Shown here in pieces: positions 1 to 9,491 of a DNA stretch of 64,000 nucleotides (position 1 is the stretch's first letter; the number at the start of each line of letters is the position of its first letter). A program made the position numbers and the translations under genes. The notes under the pieces were generated by a model. The model saw only the letters and a list, made by a program, of their open reading frames with translations. It had not been told where the DNA came from and made no database searches. Location of the stretch: the NCBI RefSeq assembly GCF_900110655.1, contig NZ_FOEQ01000006.1, forward strand, positions 273,319 to 337,318. Reading direction: 5' to 3'. The DNA is from Pseudomonas soli (GTDB taxonomy: Bacteria > Pseudomonadota > Gammaproteobacteria > Pseudomonadales > Pseudomonadaceae).

Positions 1-41
1 TCCAAGCGTACCTTGTCGTCGTCTTCAGGCTTTTGTGCCAT
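1..41 (-). CDS. hslR: Hsp15 / HslR, 5' end only (partial)
   Basis: The minus strand carries an ATG at 39-41 and reads MAQKPEDDDKVRL before leaving the window on the left. This matches the usual start of Pseudomonas Hsp15, a small S4-domain RNA-binding protein that recycles stalled 50S subunits after heat shock. Only 13 codons are visible, so no domain can be checked. It is divergent from rimB, and hslR next to rimB-rimK and envZ-ompR is the order I recall for P. putida. The call rests on the N-terminal motif and context alone. Confidence 0.6.
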   Translation of the reverse strand, partial: MAQKPEDDDKVRL

Positions 42-150
42 GGTTTTTCCTCGAATTCTGTCTTTCACGGAACTGTACTACCGTGACTCACAGATGCAAA
101 AAGTCCGTGCCGTCATTACAGTTCACCTCCTTATCCGCAGGGCACGCTAA

Positions 151-633
151 GTGAAGACATTTGACCACCTGACTGTGATCGGCCTGCGCGAGTGGGTCGC
201 CCTGCCCGGCCTCGGCGTCGCCGGCCTGCGCGCCAAGATCGACACCGGAGCCAGCACCTCCAGCCTGCACGCCACGGAGGTCGAGCCGTTCGAGCGCGAT
301 GGCCAGCAATGGGTACGCTTCACCGCCCACCTGGGTTCGGTGGTGCAACTGCGCCATCGACGGTGCGAAGCGCCCATGGTGACCATGAAGACGATCAAGA
401 GCTCCAACGGCCATGCCCAGACCCGCTATGTGATCCGCACACCCCTGGCGCTCGGTGACCGGGTCTGGGAGGTCGAATTCACCCTGGCCTGCCGCAAGAG
501 CATGCGCTATCGCCTGCTGCTTGGTTCGAAGGCGCTCATCCATGGCCAACTGGTGGTCAACCCCGGCCTCAAGTACGTTCAGGACAAACCGGCCTTCGCG
601 GCCACCCTTTCCCCTGTCACAGGTGCTGCATGA
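151..633 (+). CDS. rimB: RimB-type retropepsin-like (ATP-dependent zinc) protease
   Basis: A 160-residue protein with an aspartic-protease-like DTGA motif at residues 31-34 (followed by STSSLHA), typical of the RimB/'ATP-dependent zinc protease' family that accompanies RimK. In P. fluorescens, RimB works with RimK to set the level of poly-glutamylation on ribosomal protein S6. The start is GTG at 151; the next candidates lie inside the conserved domain. The 3' end overlaps the rimK ATG by four bases (ATGA), so the two are translationally coupled. The role as a RimK partner comes from family knowledge; the protease fold is seen only as the DTGA motif. Confidence 0.85.
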   Translation: MKTFDHLTVIGLREWVALPGLGVAGLRAKIDTGASTSSLHATEVEPFERDGQQWVRFTAHLGSVVQLRHRRCEAPMVTMKTIKSSNGHAQTRYVIRTPLALGDRVWEVEFTLACRKSMRYRLLLGSKALIHGQLVVNPGLKYVQDKPAFAATLSPVTGAA

Positions 634-1535
634 AGATCGCTGTGCTGTCGCGCAATCCGCGTCTGTATTCCACCCGCCGCCTGGTCGAAGCCGGTACCCA
701 GCGGGGCCACGAAGTGGTGGTGATCGACACGCTTCGGGCCTACATGAACATTGCCAGCCACAAGCCGCAGATCCACTACCGCGGCAAACCCCTGGAAGGC
801 TTCGACGCGGTCATACCACGCATCGGCGCCTCGGTCACCTTCTATGGCTGTGCGGTGCTGCGCCAGTTCGAGATGATGGGCGTCTATCCGCTCAACGAAT
901 CGGTGGCCATCGCCCGCTCGCGGGACAAACTGCGCTCTCTGCAACTGCTGTCACGTCGGGGTATCGGCCTGCCGATCACCGGTTTCGCCCACTCGCCGGA
1001 CGACATCCCCGACCTGATTCAGATGGTCAACGGCGCGCCGCTGGTGATCAAGGTACTGGAAGGTACCCAGGGCATAGGCGTGGTGCTGTGCGAGACCACC
1101 AAGGCCGCCGAGTCGGTGATCGAGGCATTCATGGGCCTGAAGCAGAACATCATGGTCCAGGAATACATCAAGGAAGCTGGTGGCGCCGACATCCGTTGTT
1201 TCGTGGTCGGTGACAAGGTGATCGCCTCTATGAAGCGCCAGGCCAAGCCGGGCGAGTTCCGCTCCAACCTGCACCGCGGGGGCGTGGCCAGCCTGATCAA
1301 GATCACCCCTGAAGAACGCATGACCGCGATTCGGGCGGCCAAGGTAATGGGGCTGAGCGTGGCGGGCGTGGATATTCTGCGTTCGAACCATGGCCCACTG
1401 GTAATGGAAGTGAACTCGTCGCCGGGCCTGGAGGGGATCGAGGTGACTACCGGCAAAGACGTGGCCGGGATGATCATCGAGCACCTGGAAAAGAACAGCG
1501 GGCCGAATCAGACGCGGACCAAAGGCAAGGGTTGA
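630..1535 (+). CDS. rimK: Ribosomal protein S6--L-glutamate ligase RimK
   Basis: A 301-residue ATP-grasp ligase of normal family length that adds glutamate residues to the C-terminus of ribosomal protein S6 (RpsF). The N-terminal pre-ATP-grasp domain includes the IPRIGAS segment near residues 55-61. The ATP-grasp core is visible as [13 protein letters not shown] near 135-147, and the metal-binding end as [14 protein letters not shown] near 255-268. The ATG overlaps the rimB stop (ATGA). Transcription from rimB and from envZ converges at a strong hairpin just downstream. In fluorescent pseudomonads RimK changes the proteome through S6 modification and its activity is stimulated by c-di-GMP, a possible functional link to the Lap locus at the right end. 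Confidence 0.95.
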   Translation: MKIAVLSRNPRLYSTRRLVEAGTQRGHEVVVIDTLRAYMNIASHKPQIHYRGKPLEGFDAVIPRIGASVTFYGCAVLRQFEMMGVYPLNESVAIARSRDKLRSLQLLSRRGIGLPITGFAHSPDDIPDLIQMVNGAPLVIKVLEGTQGIGVVLCETTKAAESVIEAFMGLKQNIMVQEYIKEAGGADIRCFVVGDKVIASMKRQAKPGEFRSNLHRGGVASLIKITPEERMTAIRAAKVMGLSVAGVDILRSNHGPLVMEVNSSPGLEGIEVTTGKDVAGMIIEHLEKNSGPNQTRTKGKG

Positions 1536-1540
1536 AATTA

Positions 1541-1588
1541 ATCGCGGGGCAAGTCGCACCGGCGCACCGGTGCGACTTGCCCCGCGAT
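1541..1588. repeat. REP-like perfect inverted repeat between convergent rimK and envZ
   Basis: Two perfectly complementary 22-base arms (1541-1562 and 1567-1588) flank a CGCA loop. They contain the CGCGGGGCAAG core seen in other Pseudomonas REP elements in this window. The hairpin fills almost the whole gap between the rimK and envZ stop codons. It probably blocks read-through and stabilises both mRNA 3' ends; there is no clear U-tract. Confidence 0.8.
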
Positions 1589-1592
1589 GGGT

Positions 1593-2906
1593 CTAGACGG
1601 CATTACGCGGCAGCAACAAACCCAACGGCAACCTCACTCGCGCCTCGATCCCGCCACCGGACCGGTTGCGCAACTCGACATTGCCGCCATGCTGCGCGGC
1701 GATGCGCTTGACGATCGCCAACCCCAGCCCGGTGCCCTTGCCGCCCCGCGCCCGGTCGCCCCGGATGAACGGGTTGAAGATGGTCTCCAGTTCCGACTCG
1801 TCGATGCCCGCCCCGCGATCCAGCACGCTGAGCACCACATAAGGCGCACTCTGGTCACCCGACACATAGGCCGCCACCTCAACCCCCTTGCCGGCGTGAT
1901 GCAGCGCGTTGCCGATCAGATTGCCGAGCATACGCTTGAGCGAGACACGGCGCAGCGGGAACGGCGGAATCGGCTCGAGGCACAGGCGCACCTGTTCTTC
2001 ATGCTGGTTATAGGGGGCCACCACTTCGTAGATCAGCTCATTCAGGTCGACCTCTTCCACCGGCTCGTCACGCCCATCACGAATGAACGCCAGGAACTGG
2101 TCGAGGATCGCGTCCATGTCCTCGATATCGCGGACCATGTCCTCACTGAGGTCGCTTTCGTTGCCCATCAGCGACAACGACAAGCGCAACCGAGTCAATG
2201 GTGTGCGCAGGTCGTGGGATACCCCCGCGAGCATCAACTCGCGCTCGCGACCGGCCTGCTCGACATCCTCGGCCATCTGGTTGAACGCCCGATACACCTC
2301 GGTCATTTCGCTGGGGGTATCGCTGATCGGCAGGCGCACACTGCGCCCCTGGCCCAGCTGACGGGCAGCGAACACCAGACGCTTGAGCGGCTGATTGAGC
2401 TGGCGCACGAAGATCCAGGCCGAAGCGGTGGACAGCAGGCCGATGGCCAGGAACCAACCAAGCACGTTCCAGATCTTCTGGCCACGTAGCGGATGCGGGT
2501 ACAGCGGCACCTTGAGCCAGCCTGGTCCCAGGCTCGGCGCGTTCACCCAGAGCGCGGGCGGTGCGTGGATACGCAACCGCACCTCGGTGTCCTCGCCCAG
2601 CTCGGCTTGCATCTGCCGCTGGTAGATCTCGCTGTAGGGCCAATGCTGCTCACCCTCCGGGACACCGGCGCCGGTCACGCGGATCAGGCCAGCAGCCTCG
2701 GCTATCTGCTCGCGGTTCTCTTCATCCGCTGCCCAATAGGCACGCAGCGTCAGGGCCACGCCGTGGCTGTACTGGCGGTCGACCAGCACGTCCTCATTCA
2801 TCAACAGGTACACGAGCGTCAGTGCCTTGGAAAACAGCACGACGATCAGCACCAGCCAGAGGGTGCGGGCGAAGAAGCTTTGCGGGAACCAGAGAGGCGT
2901 TTTCAT
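1593..2906 (-). CDS. envZ: Osmosensor histidine kinase EnvZ
   Basis: A 437-residue membrane histidine kinase that senses osmotic or envelope state and phosphorylates OmpR. The order is a TM helix at about 12-36, a periplasmic loop, a second TM at about 146-166, and a HAMP region to about 220. Next comes the dimerisation H-box with VSHDLRTPLTR (phospho-accepting His231), then the ATPase domain with NLIGNALHH (N box), DRGAGI (G1) and GKGTGLGLAIV (G2). It lies 93 bp downstream of ompR, and a strong hairpin sits in that gap. It is full length with all kinase motifs. Confidence 0.95.
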   Translation of the reverse strand: MKTPLWFPQSFFARTLWLVLIVVLFSKALTLVYLLMNEDVLVDRQYSHGVALTLRAYWAADEENREQIAEAAGLIRVTGAGVPEGEQHWPYSEIYQRQMQAELGEDTEVRLRIHAPPALWVNAPSLGPGWLKVPLYPHPLRGQKIWNVLGWFLAIGLLSTASAWIFVRQLNQPLKRLVFAARQLGQGRSVRLPISDTPSEMTEVYRAFNQMAEDVEQAGRERELMLAGVSHDLRTPLTRLRLSLSLMGNESDLSEDMVRDIEDMDAILDQFLAFIRDGRDEPVEEVDLNELIYEVVAPYNQHEEQVRLCLEPIPPFPLRRVSLKRMLGNLIGNALHHAGKGVEVAAYVSGDQSAPYVVLSVLDRGAGIDESELETIFNPFIRGDRARGGKGTGLGLAIVKRIAAQHGGNVELRNRSGGGIEARVRLPLGLLLPRNAV

Positions 2907-2949
2907 CGATCAACTACTGTACTGAAAAGGCCGGTCGCCGTAGACGAAA

Positions 2950-2975
2950 CAGGGCGACCCGCATGGGTCGCCCTG
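2950..2975 (-). terminator. Intercistronic hairpin between ompR and envZ
   Basis: An 11-bp perfect stem (2950-2960 with 2965-2975, loop GCAT) lies in the 93-bp gap. On the minus strand it is followed only by a short TTT, so it could be a weak attenuator or an RNA-stabilising element lowering envZ relative to ompR. The hairpin is certain; its function is inferred. Confidence 0.55.
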
Positions 2976-2999
2976 CTGCACCCTGACGAGCCGGCAGGC

Positions 3000-3740
3000 T
3001 CATTTGCCGGCGTTTCCGTCCGGCACGAAGACGTAGCCCACACCCCATACGGTCTGGATGTAACGCGGCTTGGAAGGATCGGGCTCGATCATCCGGCGCA
3101 GGCGCGAGATCTGCACGTCGATGGAACGCTCCAGGGCATCCCACTCACGGCCACGGGCCAGATTCATCAGTTTGTCGCGGGTCAGCGGCTCGCGAGCATG
3201 CATCACCAGGGCCTTGAGCACGGCGAACTCGCCGGTGGTGAGCATGTGTGTTTCTTCACCGCGCTTGAGCTCACGGGTGGCCAGCGAAAGTTCGTAGTCG
3301 CCGAAGGTGACGGTCTCTTCCTCGCTGCCCGGCGCGCCCGGCACGGCCGGGGCCTGGCGGCGCAGCACGGCCTTGACCCGGGCCACCAGCTCATCTGGGT
3401 TGAACGGCTTGGCCAGGTAGTCATCGGCGCCAAGCTCCAGCCCCTTGATACGGCTGAGCTCATCGCCCTTGGCGGTGAGCATGATGATCGGAATCTGGTT
3501 GTTCGCAGCGCGCAGGCGCTTGCACGCCGACAGGCCATCCTCGCCCGGCAGCATCAGGTCGAGCACCACCAGGTTGAACACTTCACGGGCCAGCAGGCGA
3601 TCCATCTGTTCGACGTTGGGCACGGTGCGCACACGGAAGCCCTTGCTGGTGAAGAAACGGTCCAGCAGGCTGCTCAGGCCCGGGTCGTCGTCGACGATGA
3701 GAATCTTGTCGCCTTCTACGGCGTTTGCGGTGCTGGTCAT
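3000..3740 (-). CDS. ompR: Response regulator OmpR
   Basis: A 246-residue OmpR/PhoB-family regulator. The receiver domain spans about 12-125, with the acidic pocket VDDD at 16-19, the phospho-acceptor Asp61 in VVLDLMLPG, the conserved Thr in MLTAKGD and Lys in YLAKPF. The C-terminal winged-helix DNA-binding domain includes RSIDVQISRLRR and ends in the usual YIQTVWGVGYVF segment. It is the first gene of the ompR-envZ pair. The start ATG is preceded by a GAGGAG Shine-Dalgarno. It is divergent from tex. Confidence 0.96.
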   Translation of the reverse strand: MTSTANAVEGDKILIVDDDPGLSSLLDRFFTSKGFRVRTVPNVEQMDRLLAREVFNLVVLDLMLPGEDGLSACKRLRAANNQIPIIMLTAKGDELSRIKGLELGADDYLAKPFNPDELVARVKAVLRRQAPAVPGAPGSEEETVTFGDYELSLATRELKRGEETHMLTTGEFAVLKALVMHAREPLTRDKLMNLARGREWDALERSIDVQISRLRRMIEPDPSKPRYIQTVWGVGYVFVPDGNAGK

Positions 3741-3969
3741 GAATTACTCCTCTGATATCGCCGCGCATTATGGCGTAGCCATTGCCGCGCGTGCCGTGTG
3801 CATTGTTAGCAGATTTTTCCCGCCGTGCCACTGCCGCCCCATCGACGACTGGCCCCGCGCCATCACCGCAAGCCCGGCCCGATGGGTATAATGCGCGGCT
3901 TTCACCCAGCGTCGCCGGGGCTGAACGCCCACCCGCGGCCTTGCATTCACTATTTGTCAGGTGGTTTTC

Positions 3970-6294
3970 ATGGACAGCATCAACAGCCGTATCGCCGAGG
4001 AACTGGGCGTGCGCCCACAGCAGGTCGAAGCGGCCGTGGGCCTGTTGGACGAAGGATCGACCGTGCCCTTCATCGCCCGTTACCGCAAGGAAGTGACCGG
4101 CAGCCTGGATGACACTCAACTGCGCCACCTGGAAGAGCGCCTGCGCTACCTGCGCGAGCTCGACGAGCGTCGCGCCAGCATCCTGGCCAGCATCGAGGAG
4201 CAGGGCAAGCTGACCCCGGAGCTGGCGCGCGATATCAAGCTGGCCGACACCAAGACCCGCCTCGAAGACCTCTACCTGCCGTACAAGCAGAAGCGCCGCA
4301 CCAAGGGCCAGATTGCCCTGGAAGCCGGCCTGGGCGAGCTGGCCGACAGCCTGTTCAGCGACCCGCAACTGAACCCGGAAGCCGAAGCCGCACGCTTCGT
4401 CGACGCGGGCAAGGGCGTGGCTGACGTCAAGGCCGCCCTGGAAGGCGCCAAGTACATCCTCATGGAGCGCTTCGCCGAAGACGCCGGCCTGCTGGACAAG
4501 CTGCGCAACTTCCTCAAGCAGGAAGCGGTGCTCACCGCCCGCGTAGTCGCCGGCAAGGAAGACGAAGGCGCCAAGTTCCGCGATTACTTCGCCCACGACG
4601 AACTGCTGCGCACCACGCCGTCGCACCGTGCCCTGGCGATCTTCCGTGGGCGCAACGAAGGAGTGCTGAGCGCGTCGCTGAAAGTCGGCGAAGAACTGCC
4701 AGGCACCCTGCACCCGTGCGAGATGATGATCGGCAACCATGTCGGCATCGAAAACCGCAACCGCCCCGCCGACAAGTGGCTGGGCGAGGTGGTGCGCTGG
4801 ACCTGGAAGGTCAAGCTCTACACCCACCTGGAAACCGACCTGTTCGGTGAACTGCGCGACAATGCCGAAGGCGAGGCGATCAACGTCTTCGCCCACAACC
4901 TGCACGACCTGCTGCTGGCCGCCCCGGCCGGCCCGCGCGCCACCCTGGGCTTCGACCCGGGCCTGCGTACCGGCTGCAAGATCGCCGTGGTCGATGCCAC
5001 CGGCAAGTTGCTGGACTACACCACGGTCTACCCGCACGCGCCGAAGAACGACTGGGACCGCACCATTTCCGTGATGGCCGCGCTGTGCGCCAAGCACTCG
5101 GTGGAGTTGATCGCCATCGGCAACGGCACTGCCAGCCGCGAGAGCGACAAGCTGGTGGCGGAGCTGGTCAAGAAGTACCCAGCACTGAAGGTCACCAAGA
5201 TCATGGTTTCCGAGGCTGGCGCTTCGGTGTACTCGGCCTCTGAACTGGCCGCCCGCGAGTTCCCCGATCTGGACGTGTCGATCCGCGGCGCGGTGTCCAT
5301 CGCCCGCCGTCTGCAGGACCCGCTGGCCGAACTGGTGAAGATCGACCCGAAATCCATCGGTGTCGGCCAGTACCAGCACGACGTGTCGCAGGTGAAACTG
5401 GCCCGGGGCCTGGACGCCGTGGTCGAGGACTGCGTGAACGCCGTGGGCGTGGACGTAAACACCGCCTCGGTGGCGCTGCTGACACGCATTTCCGGCCTCA
5501 ATGCCACCCTGGCGCAGAACATCGTCGCCCACCGCGACGCCAACGGCCCGTTCGCTACCCGCGCCGCGCTGAAAAAGGTCAGCCGCCTGGGCGAGAAAAC
5601 CTTCGAGCAGGCCGCCGGCTTCCTGCGCGTGATGAACGGCGACAACCCGCTGGACGCCTCGGCGGTGCACCCGGAAGCCTACCCACTGGTGCAGCGCATC
5701 GCCGCCGACACCGACCGTGATATCCGCTCGCTGATCGGCGACAGCGGCTTCCTCAAGCGCCTGGACCCGAAGAAATTCACCGACGAGTCCTTCGGTCTGC
5801 CGACCGTCACCGACATCCTCCAGGAACTCGACAAGCCAGGTCGCGACCCGCGCCCGGAGTTCAAGACCGCCACCTTCCAGGACGGCGTCGAGGACCTCAA
5901 GGACCTGGAACCCGGCATGATCCTCGAAGGCGTGGTGACCAACGTCACCAACTTCGGTGCTTTCGTCGACATCGGCGTGCACCAGGATGGGCTGGTGCAC
6001 ATCTCGGCGCTGTCGGAGAAGTTCGTCAAGGACCCGCGTGAAGCGGTCAAGGCCGGCGACGTGGTCAAGGTCAAGGTCATGGAAGTGGACATCCCGCGCA
6101 AGCGCGTCGGCCTGTCCATGCGCATGAGCGACACCCCGGGCGAGAAGGTCGAGGGCAACCGCGGCGGCAACCGCTCCAATGGCGGCAACCGCCAGCAGCA
6201 GGCGCCGCGCCAGCGCGAGGCCACCGCCGCCGCGCCGGCCAACAACGCCATGGCAGCGCTGTTCGCCAATGCCAAGCAACTGAAGAAGAAGTGA
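3970..6294 (+). CDS. tex: Transcription accessory protein Tex (S1 RNA-binding)
   Basis: A 774-residue nucleic-acid-binding protein of the Tex/Spt6-like family. It has an N-terminal Tex helical region, a central YqgF/RNase H-like fold ([21 protein letters not shown]), helix-hairpin-helix segments ([19 protein letters not shown]) and a C-terminal S1 domain near 640-720 ([21 protein letters not shown]). A basic, Gly/Asn/Gln-rich tail follows. I chose ATG 3970 over the in-frame GTG at 3961 because AGGTGG lies just upstream of it. The stop overlaps the next gene's start (TGATG). Confidence 0.94.
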   Translation: MDSINSRIAEELGVRPQQVEAAVGLLDEGSTVPFIARYRKEVTGSLDDTQLRHLEERLRYLRELDERRASILASIEEQGKLTPELARDIKLADTKTRLEDLYLPYKQKRRTKGQIALEAGLGELADSLFSDPQLNPEAEAARFVDAGKGVADVKAALEGAKYILMERFAEDAGLLDKLRNFLKQEAVLTARVVAGKEDEGAKFRDYFAHDELLRTTPSHRALAIFRGRNEGVLSASLKVGEELPGTLHPCEMMIGNHVGIENRNRPADKWLGEVVRWTWKVKLYTHLETDLFGELRDNAEGEAINVFAHNLHDLLLAAPAGPRATLGFDPGLRTGCKIAVVDATGKLLDYTTVYPHAPKNDWDRTISVMAALCAKHSVELIAIGNGTASRESDKLVAELVKKYPALKVTKIMVSEAGASVYSASELAAREFPDLDVSIRGAVSIARRLQDPLAELVKIDPKSIGVGQYQHDVSQVKLARGLDAVVEDCVNAVGVDVNTASVALLTRISGLNATLAQNIVAHRDANGPFATRAALKKVSRLGEKTFEQAAGFLRVMNGDNPLDASAVHPEAYPLVQRIAADTDRDIRSLIGDSGFLKRLDPKKFTDESFGLPTVTDILQELDKPGRDPRPEFKTATFQDGVEDLKDLEPGMILEGVVTNVTNFGAFVDIGVHQDGLVHISALSEKFVKDPREAVKAGDVVKVKVMEVDIPRKRVGLSMRMSDTPGEKVEGNRGGNRSNGGNRQQQAPRQREATAAAPANNAMAALFANAKQLKKK

Positions 6295-6677
6295 TGGAAG
6301 TACCGAAGGAGTACGTCGAAAGCGCCTTCAGCCAGCTCCTCGGCTGCCGCCTGCAACGCCTGGAAACGGGTGTTGCAGAAGTGGCCCTGGCGCTTGAGCC
6401 GCACCTGCGCAACCGTGGCCAGAAGCTGCACGGCGGGGCGATCTTCAGCCTGGTCGATATCAGCATGGGCCTGGCCTGCTCGGCCAGCCATGGCTTCGAC
6501 CAGCAGAGCGTGACCATCGAGTGCAAGATCAACTACATGCGCGCCGTCAGCGAGGGCGAGGTCGTGTGTACCGCCCGGGTGCTGCATGCGGGACGGCGCA
6601 CCCTCGTGGTCGACGCCGACGTGCTCCAGGACGACAAGCTGGTGGCCAAGGCGCAGGGAACCTTCGCGGTTCTCTAG
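6294..6677 (+). CDS. PaaI/YigI-type hotdog-fold acyl-CoA thioesterase
   Basis: A 127-residue single hotdog domain. The signature NRGQKLHGGAIFSLVDISMGLAC near 37-60 matches the PaaI-like thioesterase family, which hydrolyses acyl- or aryl-CoA thioesters as a tetramer. The start ATG at 6294 shares its first base with the tex stop (TGATG), so translation is coupled to tex; an in-frame GTG at 6291 is the alternative. The substrate cannot be told from sequence. Confidence 0.85.
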   Translation: MEVPKEYVESAFSQLLGCRLQRLETGVAEVALALEPHLRNRGQKLHGGAIFSLVDISMGLACSASHGFDQQSVTIECKINYMRAVSEGEVVCTARVLHAGRRTLVVDADVLQDDKLVAKAQGTFAVL

Positions 6678-6722
6678 CTGACAGGCCCCGATCTGCGGTA
6701 TTTTCGGCGTAATGCTGTACAC

Positions 6723-6793
6723 CTGATCGCGGGGCAAGCCCGCTCCCACGAACGTTTCTACGCTTCGTGGGAGCGGGCTTGCCCCGCGATCAG
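6723..6793. repeat. REP/BIME-type perfect palindrome with 30-bp arms
   Basis: Left arm 6723-6752 and right arm 6764-6793 are perfect reverse complements around an 11-base loop, forming one of the longest stems in the window. They contain the Pseudomonas REP core (CGCGGGGCAAGCCCGCTCCC). It lies after the thioesterase gene and before gshA and may act as a transcript end. Confidence 0.85.
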
Positions 6794-6918
6794 ACGCATA
6801 CAGGCCAGCGACGGAACCGCGTAAACCAGGCGACAACGCCAGTTCCTTTCCCAACTACCCTTGTAGACCGTCATCTCTACCCCCATATTGGGGCGACTGA
6901 CGCGTGAAGGAATCCATC

Positions 6919-8496
6919 TTGAGCGACCTCCTCAACCGCCGCCTGAGCCTGCTCGGCGACAATATCGACCTGCTCAAGCAGTGCCTGCACGGCATTGAGC
7001 GCGAATGCCTGCGCGTGACCAAAGAAGGTCGCCTGGCCCAGACCCCGCACCCCGAAGCACTGGGGTCGGCGCTGACCAACGAGCAGATCACCACTGACTA
7101 TTCCGAGTCACTGCTGGAGTTCATCACCCCAGCCCTGGCGGACCCTGCCAAGGTACTCGAGAGCCTCGAACAGACCCACCGCTTCGTCTACAGCAAACTG
7201 GGCGACGAACTGCTGTGGAGCCCGTCGATGCCCTGCGCGCTGCCGGCCGAAGAAGACATCCCGATCGCCGAGTACGGCAGCTCGAACATCGGTAAGCTCA
7301 AGCACGTGTACCGCAAGGGCCTGGCCCTGCGTTACGGCCGCACCATGCAGTGCATCGCCGGCATCCATTACAACTTCTCGCTGCCCGAGACGCTGTGGCC
7401 GCTGTTGCGCGATGCCGAAGGCGGCGAGCAGGACGACCGCGACTACCAGTCCTCGGCCTATATCGCGCTGATCCGCAACTTCCGCCGCTACAGCTGGCTG
7501 CTGATGTACCTGTTCGGCGCGTCCCCGGCCCTGGACAAGGGCTTCCTGCGCGGCCGCCCGCACCAGCTCGAAGAACTCGACGCCGAAACACTGTACTTGC
7601 CCTACGCCACCAGCCTGCGCATGAGTGACCTGGGCTACCAGAGCAACGCCCAGGCGGGCCTCACGCCCTGCTACAACAACCTGGCCAGCTACACCGATAG
7701 CCTGCGCAAGGCCGTCGGCACGCCCTACCCGCCCTATGTCGAGGTCGGCACGCACGTCGATGGCGAGTGGGTGCAGTTGAACACCAACATCCTGCAGATC
7801 GAGAACGAGTACTACTCGAACATCCGCCCCAAACGCGTCACCTACACCGGCGAGCGGCCAATCCAGGCCCTGACCTCGCGTGGCGTGCAATACGTGGAAG
7901 TACGCTGCCTGGACATCAACCCGTTCCTGCCAGTGGGCATCGACCTGACCGAAGCCCGTTTCCTCGACGCCTTCCTGCTGTTCTGCGCCCTCGAAGAGAG
8001 CCCGCAACTGGACAACGGCGAGTGCGGCCAGTGCACCGACAACTTCCTCACCGTGGTCAAGGAAGGTCGGCGCCCGGGCCTGGAGCTGCGCCGTGACGGC
8101 CAGCCGGTCGCATTGAAGGAATGGGCAAGCGAACTGATCGAGCGGATCGGCCAGCTGGCCGGGCTGCTCGACCGTGCCAAGGGTGGCAATGACCACGCCA
8201 AGGCCCTGGAAGCACAGCAGGCCAAGGTCGACGATCCCGAGCTGACGCCATCGGCGCAGGTGCTGGCGCGCATGACCGAACATGACGAGAGCTTTGTCCA
8301 GTTCTCCCTACGCCAGAGCCGCCTGCACGCCGAGAGCTTCCGCGAGCAGCCACTGACCAGCGCGCAGCAACAGGCCTTCGAAACCCTTGCTCGCGAGTCG
8401 ATCGCCAAGCAGTCCGAGCTGGAACAGGAAGAGGTCGGTGACTTCGACCTGTTCGTCGGCGCCTACCAGGCCAGCATCCTGGCAATCAGCAACTGA
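6919..8496 (+). CDS. gshA: Glutamate--cysteine ligase GshA
   Basis: A 525-residue proteobacterial gamma-glutamylcysteine synthetase, the first step of glutathione synthesis (ATP + Glu + Cys). Diagnostic segments are GIERECLRV near 22-30, the IHYNFSLP region near 150, [18 protein letters not shown], and the metal and substrate site [10 protein letters not shown] prefer the TTG at 6919 because AAGGA lies seven bases upstream; a GTG at 6904 would add five residues with a poorer ribosome site. The last base of the stop is the first base of the following TetR gene. Use of TTG may keep expression modest. Confidence 0.93.
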   Translation: MSDLLNRRLSLLGDNIDLLKQCLHGIERECLRVTKEGRLAQTPHPEALGSALTNEQITTDYSESLLEFITPALADPAKVLESLEQTHRFVYSKLGDELLWSPSMPCALPAEEDIPIAEYGSSNIGKLKHVYRKGLALRYGRTMQCIAGIHYNFSLPETLWPLLRDAEGGEQDDRDYQSSAYIALIRNFRRYSWLLMYLFGASPALDKGFLRGRPHQLEELDAETLYLPYATSLRMSDLGYQSNAQAGLTPCYNNLASYTDSLRKAVGTPYPPYVEVGTHVDGEWVQLNTNILQIENEYYSNIRPKRVTYTGERPIQALTSRGVQYVEVRCLDINPFLPVGIDLTEARFLDAFLLFCALEESPQLDNGECGQCTDNFLTVVKEGRRPGLELRRDGQPVALKEWASELIERIGQLAGLLDRAKGGNDHAKALEAQQAKVDDPELTPSAQVLARMTEHDESFVQFSLRQSRLHAESFREQPLTSAQQQAFETLARESIAKQSELEQEEVGDFDLFVGAYQASILAISN

Positions 8497-9122
8497 TGAA
8501 CCGCACCGCCACCCCGCGCAAGCCACGCGCCAGCAGCCAGGCCAGGATCGAAGCGATCCTCGCCGCGGCACGCGAGCTGCTGGCAGGCCAAGGGGTGGCG
8601 GGGTTGTCGATCTACAGCGTGGCGGAACGGGCGCAGATCCCGCCATCGTCGGTGTACCACTTCTTCGCCAGCGTGCCGGCCTTGCTGGAGGCGCTGACCG
8701 CCGATGTGCACCGGGCTTTTCGCGAGGCCCTGAGCGCACCGATCGAAAGCACGGCGTTCAGCACCTGGCCTGGCCTGTCGCGCCTGATCGAGCAGCGCAT
8801 GCTCGACATCTACAACGAGGACGCCGCGGCGCGGCAGCTGATCCTCGCCCAGCATGGTTTGAGCGAAGTGGTCCAGGCTGATCGCCAGCATGATCTGGAA
8901 CTGGGCGAGTTGATGCACCAGCTGTTCGACCGACATTTTCAGTTGCCAGCGATGCCGAGGGAGGTGCACGTGTTCGCCCTGGCGATGGAACTGAGCGACC
9001 GGGTGTATGCCCGCTCGATGCAGCTGCATGAGACGATCACGCCACGCATGGCGGAGGAAGGGATGCGCGTGTTCGAGGCGTATCTGGGGCTGTATCTGCC
9101 GCCTTATCTGGCCAAACGCTGA
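8496..9122 (+). CDS. TetR-family transcriptional regulator
   Basis: A 208-residue TetR-type repressor. The N-terminal helix-turn-helix spans about 15-60 (IEAILAAARELLAGQGVAGLSIYSV in shorter form; then IPPSSVYHFFASVPALLEAL), and a variable all-helical ligand domain follows. The ATG overlaps the gshA stop (TGATG), so it is produced with gshA. The sequence gives no ligand or target; regulation of gshA or the neighbouring sulfur genes is plausible but only inferred from position. Confidence 0.88.
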   Translation: MNRTATPRKPRASSQARIEAILAAARELLAGQGVAGLSIYSVAERAQIPPSSVYHFFASVPALLEALTADVHRAFREALSAPIESTAFSTWPGLSRLIEQRMLDIYNEDAAARQLILAQHGLSEVVQADRQHDLELGELMHQLFDRHFQLPAMPREVHVFALAMELSDRVYARSMQLHETITPRMAEEGMRVFEAYLGLYLPPYLAKR

Positions 9123-9128
9123 TTCGGC

Positions 9129-9240
9129 GTGGGAGCGGCGGTGCGCCGATGCGACTTGCCCCATGATAGCGTCAAGTCAGGCAACGTAGATGTGTCGACT
9201 GACGCCATCGCGGGGCAAGCCCGCTCCCTCGCAAGACACC
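9129..9240. repeat. REP-like element pair
   Basis: Between the TetR gene and ssuF are two diverged REP cores in opposite orientation: a GGGAGCGG...GACTTGCCCC half near 9130-9163 and CATCGCGGGGCAAGCCCGC at about 9206-9224. They are convergent-gene spacers like the other REP hairpins here. Confidence 0.6.
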
Positions 9241-9245
9241 GGAAA

Positions 9246-9461
9246 TCAGAGCTTGGCGATGGACACCTCGGTCGATTTCACGAAGGCGATCACCTCGCTG
9301 CCTACCTGCAACTCGAGCTCCTTCACGGAACGGGTGGTAATCACCGAAGTGACGATGCCAGAGGCGGTCTGCACGTCGATTTCAGAGAGTACCGGGCCTT
9401 CGAGGATTTCCTTCACGGTGCCTTTGAACTGGTTGCGAACGTTGATGGCTTTGATGGTCAT
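9246..9461 (-). CDS. ssuF: SsuF molybdopterin-binding (Mop/TOBE) protein
   Basis: A 71-residue single Mop/TOBE domain (IKAINVRNQFKGTV ... SVITTRSVKELEL ... VIAFVKSTEVSIAKL), the size of free-standing molbindins. It is the last gene of the ssuEADCBF operon, 30 bp after ssuB. In P. putida S-313, ssuF is needed for growth on sulfonates and some sulfate esters, though its biochemical role is unclear; molybdate or oxyanion binding is inferred from the fold. Confidence 0.9.
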   Translation of the reverse strand: MTIKAINVRNQFKGTVKEILEGPVLSEIDVQTASGIVTSVITTRSVKELELQVGSEVIAFVKSTEVSIAKL

Positions 9462-9491
9462 GGCGTCATTCCTTTTTGCGGTTTCGGGGAT

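Noticed and set aside
3583..6279. An 898-codon open frame on the minus strand opposite tex
   Set aside because: It is the mirror of a GC-rich real gene: His/Val/Gly/Gln-rich composition, no domain, and it runs into ompR in another frame.
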